64,000 nt of DNA from Haloquadratum walsbyi J07HQW2 (lineage in GTDB: Archaea > Halobacteriota > Halobacteria > Halobacteriales > Haloferacaceae). The DNA lies in contig NZ_KE356561.1 of the NCBI RefSeq assembly GCF_000415985.1, positions 1,609,487 through 1,673,486 on the forward strand, read 5' to 3'. How positions within the stretch are numbered: the first letter of the stretch is position 1; the number at the start of each line of letters is the position of its first letter. Below, one piece after another: positions 27,930 through 38,696 of this stretch. The notes beneath the pieces were generated by a model. The model was given only the letters and a program-made list of their open reading frames with translations. It had not been told where the DNA came from and searched no databases. The position numbers were made by a program, and so were the translations under genes.

Positions 27930-29597
27930 ATGCCGAAGGAACCCGAGACCGAGTACGACCCCTCACTGGGTCGAAAATTTATTTTTGTGACTGGCGGAGT
28001 AATGTCCGGATTGGGCAAAGGAATCACAGCCGCGAGCACTGGACGATTGCTTTCAAATGCCGGATTTGACGTTACTGCGGTGAAGATTGACCCGTATCTC
28101 AATGTTGATGCGGGGACAATGAACCCATATCAACATGGTGAGGTGTATGTGCTGAAAGACGGTGGCGAAGTCGATCTCGATTTGGGAAATTACGAGCGAT
28201 TCCTCGGTGAGGACATGACCTCCGATCACAATGTCACGACCGGAAAATCCTATCAGCATGTCATTGAGAAGGAACGATCAGGTGATTATCTCGGGGAGAC
28301 GGTTCAGATTATCCCACACATCACAGATGATATTAAACGACGGATTCGAGAAGCAGCAGCGGGGACCGATGTGTGTATTGTTGAGGTTGGCGGAACTGTC
28401 GGTGATATTGAGGGAATGCCGTATCTTGAGGCGCTTCGCCAATTCGCACATGAGGAAGCAAGTGATGATATTCTGTTCACTCATGTTACGCTCGTCCCAT
28501 ACTCAAAGAATGGAGAACAAAAGACAAAGCCAACACAACACTCGGTAAAAGAACTCCGCTCAATCGGTCTCCAACCTGACGTGCTGGTTGGACGTTGTTC
28601 AGATGAACTTGAACTAGCAACAAAAGAGAAAATTGCATTATTCTGCGATGTTCCAACGACGGCGGTATTTTCGAACCCTGATGTTGATGACATTTATCAT
28701 GTGCCGCTCGTGGTTCAAGAAGAAGGGCTTGACCAGCACGTGATGGAGCAGCTTGATCTCGATGAAGAAGCAATAAAACCCACAGAACGAAATAACACGT
28801 GGCGCGAGCTTGTTACACGTGAACGAACGAGCAGTGCTGATATTGCACTCGTCGGGAAATATGATCTTGAAGACGCATACATGTCCGTCCATGAGGCATT
28901 GAAGCACGCCGGTATCGAAACACAGACCGAAGTAACCGTTCAGTGGGTTGATTCGGATGAGATGCTTGATCATCACGAGGACCGTCTTCGCGAGGCAGAT
29001 GGTGTTGTTGTTCCTGGCGGCTTTGGATCTCGTGGGATTGCGGGCAAACTCAAAGCAATTGAGTACTGTCGAGAGCATAATGTGCCGTTCTTGGGACTTT
29101 GCTTAGGATTTCAGATGGCAGTCGTTGAGCATGCAAAGAATGTGCTTGGATTTACTGAAGCACACTCCGCAGAGTTACAGCCTGAAACACCACATCCAGT
29201 GATTGATATTCTTCCTGAACAATACGATGTTGAGACAATGGGCGGGACGATGCGATTAGGTGCACATGAGACGAATATCGCTCCGAATACACTTGCAGCA
29301 ACAGTTTACGATGGCACTGTTTGCACAGAGCGACATCGACATCGGTATGAGGTCAATCCTGAGTACATTGATGAGTTAGAAGCAGGTGCACTTTCATTCT
29401 CAGGGCAAGCAAATAACCGAATGGAAATTCTTGAGCGATGTGATCATCCATTTTTCCTTGGAACACAGTTCCATCCTGAATTCCGATCACGACCTGACCG
29501 TGCTAGTCCACCATTTGTGAGTTTCTTAAAGTCACTTGATTCGACACTCGATGCTCGTTCACTTACCGTATCCACGAGTGAGGAGGTGCAAATCTGA
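27930..29597 (+). CDS. pyrG: CTP synthase
   Basis: Amidates UTP to CTP using glutamine. The synthetase domain starts with [15 protein letters not shown] (P-loop) and carries [17 protein letters not shown]. The C-terminal class I glutamine amidotransferase has [12 protein letters not shown], the nucleophile in FLGLCLGFQ, and the FHPE dyad. The start is the ATG of MPKEPETE; the earlier in-frame start would add an atypical leader. At 555 residues it is standard. Its last base is shared with the guaAb ATG. Confidence 0.97.
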   Translation: MPKEPETEYDPSLGRKFIFVTGGVMSGLGKGITAASTGRLLSNAGFDVTAVKIDPYLNVDAGTMNPYQHGEVYVLKDGGEVDLDLGNYERFLGEDMTSDHNVTTGKSYQHVIEKERSGDYLGETVQIIPHITDDIKRRIREAAAGTDVCIVEVGGTVGDIEGMPYLEALRQFAHEEASDDILFTHVTLVPYSKNGEQKTKPTQHSVKELRSIGLQPDVLVGRCSDELELATKEKIALFCDVPTTAVFSNPDVDDIYHVPLVVQEEGLDQHVMEQLDLDEEAIKPTERNNTWRELVTRERTSSADIALVGKYDLEDAYMSVHEALKHAGIETQTEVTVQWVDSDEMLDHHEDRLREADGVVVPGGFGSRGIAGKLKAIEYCREHNVPFLGLCLGFQMAVVEHAKNVLGFTEAHSAELQPETPHPVIDILPEQYDVETMGGTMRLGAHETNIAPNTLAATVYDGTVCTERHRHRYEVNPEYIDELEAGALSFSGQANNRMEILERCDHPFFLGTQFHPEFRSRPDRASPPFVSFLKSLDSTLDARSLTVSTSEEVQI

Positions 29598-30514
29598 TGG
29601 TCGAGGTATCTCAATTTATTGATGAGGCTGTTGCAGAAATTGATGCGACTGTTGGTGAGGATAATGCTGTCATTGCGCTTTCTGGCGGTGTTGATTCATC
29701 AGTATCAGCCGCACTCGCATACAGGGCGATTGGCGACCAGCTCACGCCCGTCTACGTTGATACAGGGCTAATGCGGAAAGGGGAAACAGAGCAGGTGAAA
29801 GACACCTTCGCGTACATGGACTCACTTCGTGTTGTTGATGCACAAGATCGGTTTTTTGAATCACTCACTGGAGTTACCGACCCAGAAGAGAAACGACATG
29901 TTATCGGTGAACAATTTATTCGCGAGTTTGAACGAGAAGCGCATGATGCGGATGCTGATTATCTTGTTCAAGGGACGATTTACCCTGATCGTATCGAGTC
30001 AGAAGGGAATATCAAATCACATCATAACGTCGGTGGATTGCCAGACGTCGTTGATTTCGAAGGGATTGTCGAACCAGTCCGTGAACTCTATAAAGACGAA
30101 GTCCGCGAAGTCGCTCGTGAATTAGATCTTGATGAACTTGTTTCTGAACGAATGCCATTCCCTGGACCAGGGCTTGCAATTCGTGTCATCGGCGAAGTAA
30201 CTCCTGAAAAGGTCACCGTCGCACGTGAGGCATGCCATATCGTTGAATCAGAAACTGCTGAGTTCGATCCGTGGCAAGCATTCGCTGCGGTTGTCGGAAA
30301 AGCAACCGGAGTAAAAGGTGATAATCGCGTCCACGGGTGGATTGTTTCAGTGCGCGCTGTGGAGTCTCGTGATGGGATGACCGCCCGAGCACAGGAACTT
30401 CCATGGGAAGTTCTCCAACGGATTCAATCACGGATCACTGGCGAAAATGATGACGTTGCCCGAGTCGTCTATGATGTAACACACAAGCCCCCAGCGACAA
30501 TTGAATATGAATAA
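29597..30514 (+). CDS. guaAb: GMP synthase subunit B (ATP-pyrophosphatase)
   Basis: Activates XMP with ATP for amination to GMP. The PP-loop [12 protein letters not shown] is at about residues 29-40. [19 protein letters not shown] and the C-terminal dimerisation domain ending KPPATIEYE are also visible. In archaea the glutaminase is a separate subunit; it is not in this window. At 305 residues it is the archaeal length. It overlaps pyrG by one base (TGATG), so UTP-to-CTP and XMP-to-GMP steps share a transcript. Confidence 0.95.
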   Translation: MVEVSQFIDEAVAEIDATVGEDNAVIALSGGVDSSVSAALAYRAIGDQLTPVYVDTGLMRKGETEQVKDTFAYMDSLRVVDAQDRFFESLTGVTDPEEKRHVIGEQFIREFEREAHDADADYLVQGTIYPDRIESEGNIKSHHNVGGLPDVVDFEGIVEPVRELYKDEVREVARELDLDELVSERMPFPGPGLAIRVIGEVTPEKVTVAREACHIVESETAEFDPWQAFAAVVGKATGVKGDNRVHGWIVSVRAVESRDGMTARAQELPWEVLQRIQSRITGENDDVARVVYDVTHKPPATIEYE

Positions 30515-30846
30515 GCGTCATACTATGAGCGTATAGTAACAGAGTTATTATAGAGCTGATTAGATAGTTCCATATCACAGACTAACTGATAAGAATCCGG
30601 TTGAGAATATGTGTACATAATCCTGTCGTATCGACACCAATCAAGAAATAAAACTGGATAATACATATTGATTGAGTCAATAGTGTTTACATGCACGTAA
30701 CTGAGTCTGTACATTTCATATACAACAATCGTACAATCAATACCCAGAGTTGAGTGCGAGCACGATTATAATCAGATGTCGCATACGCGGAAAGAATTGC
30801 TGTTGTGACCACGCTGGATATAAGATAATATAATTAGACAATTGAC
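30515..30846. other. Intergenic region after guaAb
   Basis: These 332 bp are AT-rich and hold no credible ORF on either strand. No hairpin or repeat stands out. The TATAAGATAATATAATTAG stretch shortly before 30847 may be promoter sequence for the next gene. Confidence 0.55.
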
Positions 30847-31188
30847 ATGGATCACGATGAATCACAGATGTTTCTGGTAGCTGGACCGGACGAAAATAAC
30901 CTTGCAGCGGAGCTAACGGATTGTGGAGTTGAAATTACTGAAATTGATGAAATGGTAACGCATGATTCTCTTGAGGCAGCGGGACTTGCGACTGCTGACA
31001 CACTGGTTCTTACAACGATGGATGATGCATCGGCTATCCCGGTCGCAAAGGAGCAAAATCCTGCAGTACGAGTCGTCACGTATACTTCCGATTCGTTACC
31101 TGAATTTGCTCGCGGACAGACGGACCTAGCGATTGACCCAACATTACTCAATGCAACTGTCGTAGCCGAGGAGTTGACCGGATCATAG
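30847..31188 (+). CDS. TrkA-N/Rossmann-like small protein
   Basis: A 113-residue acidic protein that reads like half of an RCK/TrkA-N nucleotide-binding domain: FLVAGPDENNLAAELTDCGVE, then ADTLVLTTMDDASAIPVAKEQNP, then a C-terminal helix pair. The classic GxGxxG is modified to GPDENN. It may bind a nucleotide or be a regulatory subunit. I recall this small protein next to pyrG-guaAb in other haloarchaea, which would suggest a shared role, but cannot verify it. Confidence 0.7.
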   Translation: MDHDESQMFLVAGPDENNLAAELTDCGVEITEIDEMVTHDSLEAAGLATADTLVLTTMDDASAIPVAKEQNPAVRVVTYTSDSLPEFARGQTDLAIDPTLLNATVVAEELTGS

Positions 31189-31310
31189 CTACAATATCGA
31201 GTGACCCGCTTCAGGCTACTCGTCTTGATTTCTGGTACAAACAATACATACCGTATCATACATACGTCGGCGATCTTATACTCTATCAGTATCTATATCT
31301 CGTAGTCATA

Positions 31311-31639
31311 ATGTCAATAGGTGATTTATACACTGAAGCAGTTGCATCGCTTGATCCAGCCGTCGGTGATGTTGAGACCGTAGAACTGAGTGTCTCTGAT
31401 GATATCCTACTCAAAGCATTTGCACTCGGACAGACGCAACCGTGGAGCCACATGAGCATGAAAAGAGTACAAATGTGTTTCATATTCTCGAAGGGACAGT
31501 GGTTGTTACACAGGATACGAAAGAGATTGTTGTTGATGCACCTGGAGTTGTTTACAATGATCGTGGTGTTGTCCATGGTGCTCGCAATGAAACAGATACA
31601 GTAGCGATACTTACCGCGAGTCTCTGCCCATTGCCATAG
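31311..31639 (+). pseudogene. Cupin-domain protein, frameshifted
   Basis: Two overlapping frames make one cupin. Codons from 31311 give the N-terminal part up to ALGQT. The continuation starts at about 31435 in another frame and reads VEPHEHEKSTNVFHILEG and GVVHGARNETD, which hold the cupin metal ligands. One base is missing between about 31428 and 31441. Repaired, the product would be about 110 residues, a typical single-domain cupin. As read it is broken; a sequencing error is the alternative. Confidence 0.8.
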
Positions 31640-32126
31640 GGAATCGTGATTATCTGTATCTGTGGTATCAGTATCCGCGATTAGTAACTCACAATCTGTG
31701 GATAATTATGTTGTATGTTGGTGCGGTAATCGGAAAGAATAGCCTCACTGCAGGCAGATGTTCAAATCCAAAATATGCAACCTATCTTGATTATGAATAC
31801 TGATCAATGTCGGTGTTGAGATATGATAGTTGACCTGACATGGAAAATATAGCGGAGCAAAGCCAGGTCACTCTGTGGTATCAATATAATCCATCAATCC
31901 CGAGGATACCTAATCTCCATGTCCACTCCGTGTGATGTTTTTACTATTTATAGAAGAACTCGATGTTCATGATTGAATTCGCCTGGCTTGTTTCAGCAGA
32001 GTCTCAGTAAGAACAACGATTGAGTTTTATGATCAGTGCAAAACGACATACATCTATTAGTCATTATCGTCGTATATCGCCGATGACGAAAGCAACAATC
32101 ACCTCGATGCAGTATATTACCATAGA
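31640..32126. other. Intergenic region before beta-RFAP synthase
   Basis: These 487 bp contain no convincing ORF in any frame and no clear repeat. Short AT-rich patches are present near 32060-32110, just upstream of the next start. Confidence 0.55.
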
Positions 32127-33131
32127 ATGAATTCTGGTCGCGTCCGCGTCACTACTGGCGGTCGCATCCATTTTGGATTCTTAAATCTTAGCCTTGCACA
32201 AGATCGTCTCTATGGCGGGATCGGTCTTAGCGTGCGGGAGCCCACAACAACTGTAGTTGCAGAGCCGATTGATGATAGCGGCGACGCACCGACAATTGTT
32301 TGTTCACATTCGACTGCCCATGAGCATGCAACACGCGCAGTTGATATATTAAATCTTGACAGTGTCTCGGTCAACGTTGAGTCAGCACTTCCCCGACACG
32401 CCGGACTTGGAAGTGGGACACAACTTGCACTTACAACGCTTACTGCAGTCGCAAATGCGTATGATCAACCACCACAACCACGAGAGAACGCTCCGACACT
32501 TGGTCGCGGTGGACGCTCTGGGATTGGAGTTGGGACATTTGAGACGGGCGGCTTCATTATTGACGGTGGACATTCAACAGCGCGATTCACGATCGACCGA
32601 CCGAGTGATGGGAGTTGGGCGGTCCCTCCGGTCATCACTCGTCAACGAATTCCAGACAGCTGGCGGTTTCTATTGTTAATCCCTGATGTTGACCCGGGAC
32701 GTAGTGGAACAGAAGAAGAAGCGAGTATGCGTAGTGTTATCAAACAAGCATCCCCTGATATTGCAGACCGTATTGCTGGAACGGTGATGCGGAAACTTCT
32801 TCCAGCCATCGCTACTGAAAATGCTGAACAGTTCGGGACTGCAGTCAAAACTATTGGACGATTAAATGGGAGATGGTATACTGATGAACAAGGTGGTGTA
32901 TATCGACCACCAGCTGGTGAGCTTGTTGCCTCTCTTAATGAGTCATCATCATGTTACGGAGCTGGACAGTCCTCGTGGGGACCAACAGTTTATGGAATTA
33001 CTGATGTCGAGCATGCCGAAGCTGCTCGAGACGCCGGTCAACATGCACTCGATGCTGCTGGCGTTGACGGAAATGTACGTGTTGTTCGAGGGCAGAATGA
33101 TGGAGTAACCGTCAAACAATTGGAAAGTTGA
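32127..33131 (+). CDS. Beta-ribofuranosylaminobenzene 5'-phosphate synthase family
   Basis: A GHMP-kinase-fold protein of 334 residues. It starts VRVTTGGRIHFGFLNL, and has the phosphate-binding PRHAGLGSGTQLAL near residue 90 and GRSGIGVGTFETGGF near 130. These are the marks of beta-RFAP synthase, which joins p-aminobenzoate (or 4-hydroxybenzoate) and PRPP in methanopterin-type cofactor synthesis. Haloarchaea use folate-type C1 carriers, so the actual product here is uncertain. It is transcribed alone. Confidence 0.87.
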   Translation: MNSGRVRVTTGGRIHFGFLNLSLAQDRLYGGIGLSVREPTTTVVAEPIDDSGDAPTIVCSHSTAHEHATRAVDILNLDSVSVNVESALPRHAGLGSGTQLALTTLTAVANAYDQPPQPRENAPTLGRGGRSGIGVGTFETGGFIIDGGHSTARFTIDRPSDGSWAVPPVITRQRIPDSWRFLLLIPDVDPGRSGTEEEASMRSVIKQASPDIADRIAGTVMRKLLPAIATENAEQFGTAVKTIGRLNGRWYTDEQGGVYRPPAGELVASLNESSSCYGAGQSSWGPTVYGITDVEHAEAARDAGQHALDAAGVDGNVRVVRGQNDGVTVKQLES

Positions 33132-33309
33132 TCTTTATAGAATAGTGTACTTACCCAGTGGCATGACAATATGACTACGATTCATCAGTCGGTATTTTTC
33201 AGATTGTCAACCATCGCTCGAACGTCGGGTAATAATTAAACATAGCTACAGCAGTGTAAAGTAAATTATCTAATCATCGTCAGTAGCTGTCAGAAATCAG
33301 AAAATCGTG

Positions 33310-33630
33310 CTAATTGTAATCTCGCCACCGGTATCCACACTCAGTACATTTGAAAAATCGAGTTGGTGGTTCATCAGCAGATCCTGTTTGCTTAATCGTG
33401 TACCATGCAACAGTATGTCCGCACTCGTCGCAGATTACATTATTATCAGTAGGTTTCCCTTCAAATTCGGCTCCCTCCTCTGTTTCGATTAGATCCTCAT
33501 CTTTCTGTTCTTGGGTACTCACGAACTCTCCGATGTCACCATCCTGTTCGGCATGATATCCACAGCTTGTACAGACCATTTTGTCATCTTGCTTTTTCAT
33601 CATTGAACTACATTCATCACAAAATTGCAT
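33310..33630 (-). CDS. tfs: Transcription elongation factor S (TFS)
   Basis: Archaeal TFIIS-like factor of 106 residues that stimulates RNA cleavage by backtracked RNA polymerase. The N-terminal ribbon is CDECSSMM...CTSCGYH (residues 4-25), and the C-terminal one is CDECG...CTECGYRW. The invariant acidic tip lies in SADEPPTRFF, where Asp-Glu enters the polymerase funnel. The length is standard for TFS. It is monocistronic. Confidence 0.95.
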   Translation of the reverse strand: MQFCDECSSMMKKQDDKMVCTSCGYHAEQDGDIGEFVSTQEQKDEDLIETEEGAEFEGKPTDNNVICDECGHTVAWYTIKQTGSADEPPTRFFKCTECGYRWRDYN

Positions 33631-33876
33631 TTAAATCACTCTTACTCAAATAACGAGGATGCTTTATTTATGCCAATTGCCATATCGAAGTACTGCTAGC
33701 TAATCTTATCTATCTATGTCAACAGAAACTCAATTGCCGTATCATGCTCGCTGAATGGAACCGAATGGATTGATGAAATTGAATTTGAGCATACGCTTCA
33801 ATTCAGATCTTGATGGGTCTCAATCGATTGTAAACTAAACCGCACGTTCATTGGTGCGTGTATCATCACATTAACC

Positions 33877-35032
33877 ATGACAGATATCGATACAACGACG
33901 ATTCCGATGACAGTTATCAGTGGTCCACTTGGCGCAGGAAAGACGACGCTTGTTAATCGGCTGTTAAATCATCCCGGTGATAACCAAATTGCTGTCATTG
34001 TGAATGATATGGGCGAGGTCAATATTGATGCGGAGTTGCTCGAGGAAGAGACGGACGATGGTATCGTTGATCTCTCAAATGGATGTATCTGTTGTCGACT
34101 ACAGGATGATCTCGTCACAGAAGCAAAGCGATTAGCAGATGAGCGGTCATTTGATTATCTAGTCATTGAGGCATCAGGGATTAGTGAGCCAATTCCAATC
34201 GCGAAGACACTGACTACAGGGGCTGAGAGCGGGAGCCTTGGTGACCGATTTTACGTTGACACGACCGTTTCAGTGATTGATGCCTATGGATTTTGGAAGG
34301 CGTTTGATGTAGAGGAATCGATTCCTGATGCTGCGCCAGATCCAGAGCGACCATTATCGGAGGTGCTTATTGATCAAATTGAATTCTGTGATGTCTTATT
34401 ATTAAATAAGTGCGATATGGTGCCTGATGTAGAACTCGAGATGATTATGGACTCTATTCAGGAACTACAGCCAAGAGCAGCAATACATCGCACAACATAC
34501 TCTGAAGTCAATCCTCAGACAGTACTTGACACCGGGCGGTTCGATTTTGAGGAAGCGCGTCGACAGCAAGGATGGAAGCAAGCGTTGTCTACAGAGGCTG
34601 CGGAATCAGGAGATAATGAAAGTCAGGACAGAAGCGTAGAGAAGACACATAATCATGACCATGACACATGGAGAGTCAGCAGCCGCTGCACACAACGTTG
34701 AGTCGTTTGTCTATCGTCAGCAGAATCCATTTAATCCGGAGCAATTTGACACTTGGCTGAGTGAGTGGAATGGAGATATTATCCGGATGAAGGGGTTCGC
34801 ATGGGTGAGCACCCGTCCTGAGACAGTGCTTGGTGTTAGTCAAGCTGGGTCAGCGGTCCAAGCTGGACCAATCGGCGAGTGGGGACAAGACGATCCAGCA
34901 ACACGACTTGTAGTCATTGGACAACAACTTGATATGAATCAGATCACTGCTGAACTAGACGACTGTGTCATTGACAATCTAGATGAACGCGCACAGAAGT
35001 CACAGGATGACCCGTTCCCGCGGGAGTCATGA
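33877..35032 (+). pseudogene. CobW/COG0523 metallochaperone GTPase, frameshifted
   Basis: The N-terminal frame (33877-34701) has the P-loop GPLGAGKTTLVNRL (residues 15-28), the metal-binding CICCRL and NKCD. It ends after HNHDHD in a His-rich linker. A single extra base at about 34666 shifts the frame. The C-terminal CobW domain resumes as HGESAAAAHNVESFVYRQQNPF and runs to 35032. Repaired length is about 385 residues. As read, the C-terminal domain is lost. Family members insert or deliver metals such as Zn or Co. Confidence 0.85.
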
Positions 35033-35086
35033 GAACTGTGAAATTTGTGTAGATATCGATAGAATCAGATAACTAGATTGTGCTGT

Positions 35087-35245
35087 TTACACACCATAAC
35101 CGACATCCTCGCGAAGTTCGTCCCAAGAGTCGTGAAACCCATACGTCGATTCTGATTCTGCTTCCATCGCCATCTGATATGTCTCATCGTATGAAAGAAG
35201 CTGTGTCCATCCATCGTGATACCGATAGCTACAGTACTGACACAT
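35087..35245 (-). CDS. Small CxxC protein (52 aa)
   Basis: A short frame reads MCQYCSYRYHDGWTQLLSYD, then continues with acidic residues and ends ELREDVGYGV. It has one CxxC (C2, C5) right after the start and a His, so a dimer could bind zinc. The acidic composition, the strong ATG and its place convergent with the CobW gene suggest a true haloarchaeal microprotein. I do not recognise a family. Confidence 0.55.
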   Translation of the reverse strand: MCQYCSYRYHDGWTQLLSYDETYQMAMEAESESTYGFHDSWDELREDVGYGV

Positions 35246-35559
35246 ATGCTATAGTAGTGTCTGTAAGAATTATAAGTTGTTACACTATGCAAGCGAATAA
35301 TTAATTAACTCGTACTGACAGTATCGTTATCGCGTTATCATATAACTGACTCAGAGGGATTTAGTGTGCATTAATTACGTCTCATCCGGGTTCACAATAT
35401 CGTAATGAGCGTTAGTGGAAGACATTCGCGTGTCATCAGGTGTTGACACTCTGAGTTTTCATATGTATACCAGAGTACAAAAACGAGCGTTTCGGAAATG
35501 ATTTACATATTGTTTAAATATAGGTGCAATTCATATCGTCAACACTTATTAAGAGCGGA
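35246..35559. other. Intergenic region before the alcohol dehydrogenase 3' end
   Basis: These 314 bp contain no ORF with halophilic composition. No notable repeat was found. Confidence 0.5.
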
Positions 35560-36723
35560 TTATGGCTCAAGTAGAACCTTTGTCACGCCTTCTTCACGGT
35601 CATCAAATCGCTGATACATTTCAGGAGCTTTTTCAAGATCAACTCGATGAGAAACAACCCAACTAGGATCAGCACGTCCCTCAATGATTAGATCACGAAG
35701 TTCACGATTATACTCTTTAACATTACACTGACCTGTTCCCAGTGCTTGACCTTTCTCAAAGAGAAGACCAAAGTCGATTCCAAGTCGTCCTTGTGCAGCC
35801 ATATCACTCGGGGCACCGGGATCCTCGGGGACGTATAGTCCTGGGATACCAAGTTTACCGGTTGGCTTGACAGTTCTGATGAGGTTATTGATAACAACGG
35901 CTGGGTTCTCACGAGCAGGGTCATATGCAGAATCCCCCTCTTTATTAGGGTCAACTGCCTGATACCCTACCGCGTCAACGCCCTTGTCAACACCTTTACC
36001 ATGGACGTCTTTTATTTGCTCAACCGGGTCACCGTCTTCAAAGTTAATTGCAGTCGCATCGCAGTGCTCTTCAGCGAGTTCAAGACGGCTTGGGACACGA
36101 TCGACAGTATAGATTTCTGCAGCACCCTTGATTTTAGCGCTGTATGCTGCCATCAACCCGACTGGTCCAGCCCCATAGATAGCAATGGAGTCACCAGGTT
36201 GAATGTCTGCAAGTTCGGTACCGTGCCATCCAGTCGGAAAGATGTCTGCAAGTAGTGAGAAAGCATCCTCATGTACATCACCATCAGGTAACTGCAATGC
36301 GTTGAAGTCAGCATATGGAATTCGGAGCTTCTCAGCTTGTCCTCCCATATATGGTCCCATTGCAACATACCCATACGCACCACCTGCAAATCCAGGATTG
36401 ACGTTTGTACAGAATCCAGTGTATCCCTCTTCGCAGTTCTCACAGAAACCGCAGGCGACGTTGAATGGAGCAACAACACGATCTCCCATTTCAAGTCCTG
36501 AGACGGCTTCACCAACTTCACTGACAATTCCCATGTTCTCATGCCCGAAGACAATACCTGGGTCTGCTGCTGTTCGCCCCTCATACATGTGAAGGTCCGA
36601 ACCACAGATGCACGACGTCGTTATATCAATAATAACGTCGTTCGGGTGCTCTATTTCCGGTTCATCGACTGATTCAACTGCAACATCTTTTTCTCCCTGA
36701 TATACGACTGCTTCCATCGACAT
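35560..36723 (-). CDS. Zinc alcohol dehydrogenase, formaldehyde dehydrogenase-like
   Basis: A medium-chain dehydrogenase of 387 residues. Catalytic zinc ligands are in SCICGSDLH and GHENMG. The structural zinc cysteines are in CGFCENCEEGYTGFC (about 92-106). The Rossmann motif is IYGAGPVGLMAA, and VDAVGYQAVDP follows. The long form with these segments fits glutathione-independent formaldehyde dehydrogenase and related enzymes; other alcohols are possible. The start is the ATG at 36723, preceded by a good Shine-Dalgarno GGAGG about 9 bp upstream. This is unusual here, where most starts look leaderless. Confidence 0.9.
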   Translation of the reverse strand: MSMEAVVYQGEKDVAVESVDEPEIEHPNDVIIDITTSCICGSDLHMYEGRTAADPGIVFGHENMGIVSEVGEAVSGLEMGDRVVAPFNVACGFCENCEEGYTGFCTNVNPGFAGGAYGYVAMGPYMGGQAEKLRIPYADFNALQLPDGDVHEDAFSLLADIFPTGWHGTELADIQPGDSIAIYGAGPVGLMAAYSAKIKGAAEIYTVDRVPSRLELAEEHCDATAINFEDGDPVEQIKDVHGKGVDKGVDAVGYQAVDPNKEGDSAYDPARENPAVVINNLIRTVKPTGKLGIPGLYVPEDPGAPSDMAAQGRLGIDFGLLFEKGQALGTGQCNVKEYNRELRDLIIEGRADPSWVVSHRVDLEKAPEMYQRFDDREEGVTKVLLEP

Positions 36724-37137
36724 AATCAAATTCCTCCTTTGGCGTTTTCGTGCGTACGATTGGCTATACTATGCGTCGTTGGGTCAGTTTCATGCGGCAT
36801 ATCTACCTAACGACAGAAGTTAAACAGTAATAACCATTATGATTATTCATATTATATTCATATCTAACATTATAATTAATCATCATGAAGTGTTTTATTT
36901 TCGATGCAAAGATCTCTTATTTTGGGTATCAGGTAATGACACAGGGTCAGTGTATTCAAAACGATGTTCTACTCATCACTTTGAGACGACACGAGTCAAA
37001 GACACGCATTTCGTTGCAATCGGTCCAAGCGGATCCATCGAAGCTATATATTGTAGATTATTGAGGTGAAAACCGCTAGCTGTTTTGTTTAATTTAATAT
37101 TTACTCTCATCAGTGAAACTGAGAGGAAAGTGTATGC
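36724..37137. other. Intergenic region between the dehydrogenase and livF
   Basis: A 414-bp AT-rich spacer. It holds the dehydrogenase promoter on the left and the 3' end of the liv operon transcript on the right. No credible ORF or repeat is visible. Confidence 0.55.
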
Positions 37138-37899
37138 TTATCCGCCGAGATATAATCGCCCAATATCGTTATTATTGAGCAGCTCTGTGCCTGTGCCGGT
37201 GAATTTGATCTCTCCAGATGCGAGCACAAAGCCACGGTCAGCAACTGATAATCCCTTCTGTGCGTTCTGTTCGACGAGCAGTATGGTCGTTCCGAGATCA
37301 TTGAGCTGTTTAATTCGATCAAACACGTCTTCGATAAAACGTGGTTCAAGTCCAATAGATGGCTCATCAAGCATCATTATCTCTGGGTCAACCATCAGTG
37401 CTCGAGCGAGTTCAAGCAGGCGTCGTTGTCCTCCAGAAAGAGTTCCTGCATTTTGATTGCGAATATCGCCAAGAATACGAAACTCATCATAAAGCTCCTC
37501 AGCACGACGGGCGGCGCGGTCATCATCATTGAACACATATCCACCCATCAACATATTCTCATGAACAGTCATGCCCGGAAACACACTTGCATCCTGAAGC
37601 ACATAGCTCATGCCAGCCGTTAGATTCTCTTGAGGTGAACGACCTGTGATGTTCTTATCATTGAGAGTGATTGTGCCTGCTTTCACATCAGCAAATCCAT
37701 AGATACTCTTCATGAGTGTTGATTTACCTGACCCATTTGGTCCAATCAGACAGGCAATTTGTCCATCTTCAACGCCGATATTTATATCATGTAAGACAGT
37801 CGTATTACCGTATCCGGCAACGACATCACGCATTTCCAAGAGGGGTGTGTCGTTCGATTGAGGATCAGATCGAGCACTCAGATTTGACTCTGTCGACAT
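37138..37899 (-). CDS. livF: Branched-chain amino acid ABC transporter, ATPase LivF
   Basis: Last gene of the liv operon. Walker A is GPNGSGKST (about residues 50-58), the ABC signature is LSGGQRRLLELARAL, and Walker B is IMMLDEPSIGLEP. LIGPNGSGKSTLMKSIYGFA and VLQDASVFPGMTV are typical of LivF. The ATG at 37899 lies 2 bp after the livG stop. A GTG at 37905, overlapping the stop as GTGA, is also possible. About 253 residues. Confidence 0.93.
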   Translation of the reverse strand: MSTESNLSARSDPQSNDTPLLEMRDVVAGYGNTTVLHDINIGVEDGQIACLIGPNGSGKSTLMKSIYGFADVKAGTITLNDKNITGRSPQENLTAGMSYVLQDASVFPGMTVHENMLMGGYVFNDDDRAARRAEELYDEFRILGDIRNQNAGTLSGGQRRLLELARALMVDPEIMMLDEPSIGLEPRFIEDVFDRIKQLNDLGTTILLVEQNAQKGLSVADRGFVLASGEIKFTGTGTELLNNNDIGRLYLGG

Positions 37900-37901
37900 G
37901 A

Positions 37902-38696
37902 TCACTCTCTCCCAAGATACGCATCAAGCACGCGTTGGTTGTTTTGTATTTCATCAGGTGTCCCCTCAGCGATACGTTCGCCATGAGCAAGAACATAGAT
38001 ACGATCAGCGACTTCCATGACAAAATCCATATTATGCTCAATAAGAAAGATTGTTGCCTCTTCATCCTCGTTAGCTGTGCGAATATACTCAATGAGATTT
38101 TCAAGCATTGAAGGATTAATGCCACCAGCCGGCTCATCCATCAATAGAAGATTTGGCTCAGCCATCAGCTCCATTATAAACTCAGTGAGCTTTTGTTGAC
38201 CGAAGCTCAACTGACCGGCAGGAGTCTCAGCAAGTCCACCAAGGTCAACATACTCAAGTAGTTCTTCGGAACGCGAGATGAGTGATTCATCAGGACGTCG
38301 AAGAAGTCGCCCAATATTTGCATCGCCCTCCTGTGCTGCTAATAATAGATTTTTACGAACACTCATTGCACCGAAGATGCGCGTCTCCTGAAACATCCGC
38401 CCAATCCCAGCCCTGGCAATCTTATATTCAGGCCAATTAGTGACATCTTCATCCTGGAGATAAACACGACCATCATCAGCATCAAGCGCCCCAGTGATAC
38501 AATTGAATAGGGTTGACTTTCCAGCTCCATTTGGTCCAATTAGACCGACAATCTCGCCTTTGTTTACCTCAATGTTGACAGCATCGACAGCGGTGAGTCC
38601 ACCAAATTTTTTTGTAACATCATCAGTCCGAAGCACGGTTTGGTCACCACTTTGAGTTACTGATGAGCGAACACTGTTTTTCATCGTATCACTCAT
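37902..38696 (-). CDS. livG: Branched-chain amino acid ABC transporter, ATPase LivG
   Basis: ATPase of 264 residues. The P-loop GPNGAGKST is near residue 54, and the LivG-typical RMFQETRIFGAMSV follows. The signature LSFGQQKLTEF replaces the usual LSGGQ, as is common in LivG. Walker B is LLLMDEPAGGINP. It dimerises with LivF to drive import. Its start overlaps the livM stop by 8 bp. Confidence 0.94.
   Translation of the reverse strand: MSDTMKNSVRSSVTQSGDQTVLRTDDVTKKFGGLTAVDAVNIEVNKGEIVGLIGPNGAGKSTLFNCITGALDADDGRVYLQDEDVTNWPEYKIARAGIGRMFQETRIFGAMSVRKNLLLAAQEGDANIGRLLRRPDESLISRSEELLEYVDLGGLAETPAGQLSFGQQKLTEFIMELMAEPNLLLMDEPAGGINPSMLENLIEYIRTANEDEEATIFLIEHNMDFVMEVADRIYVLAHGERIAEGTPDEIQNNQRVLDAYLGRE

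Noticed and set aside
35065-35292. 75-codon minus-strand ORF at the CobW 3' side
   Set aside because: Its composition is basic and Met/His-rich. The other frame on the same strand encodes the acidic 52-residue protein instead.
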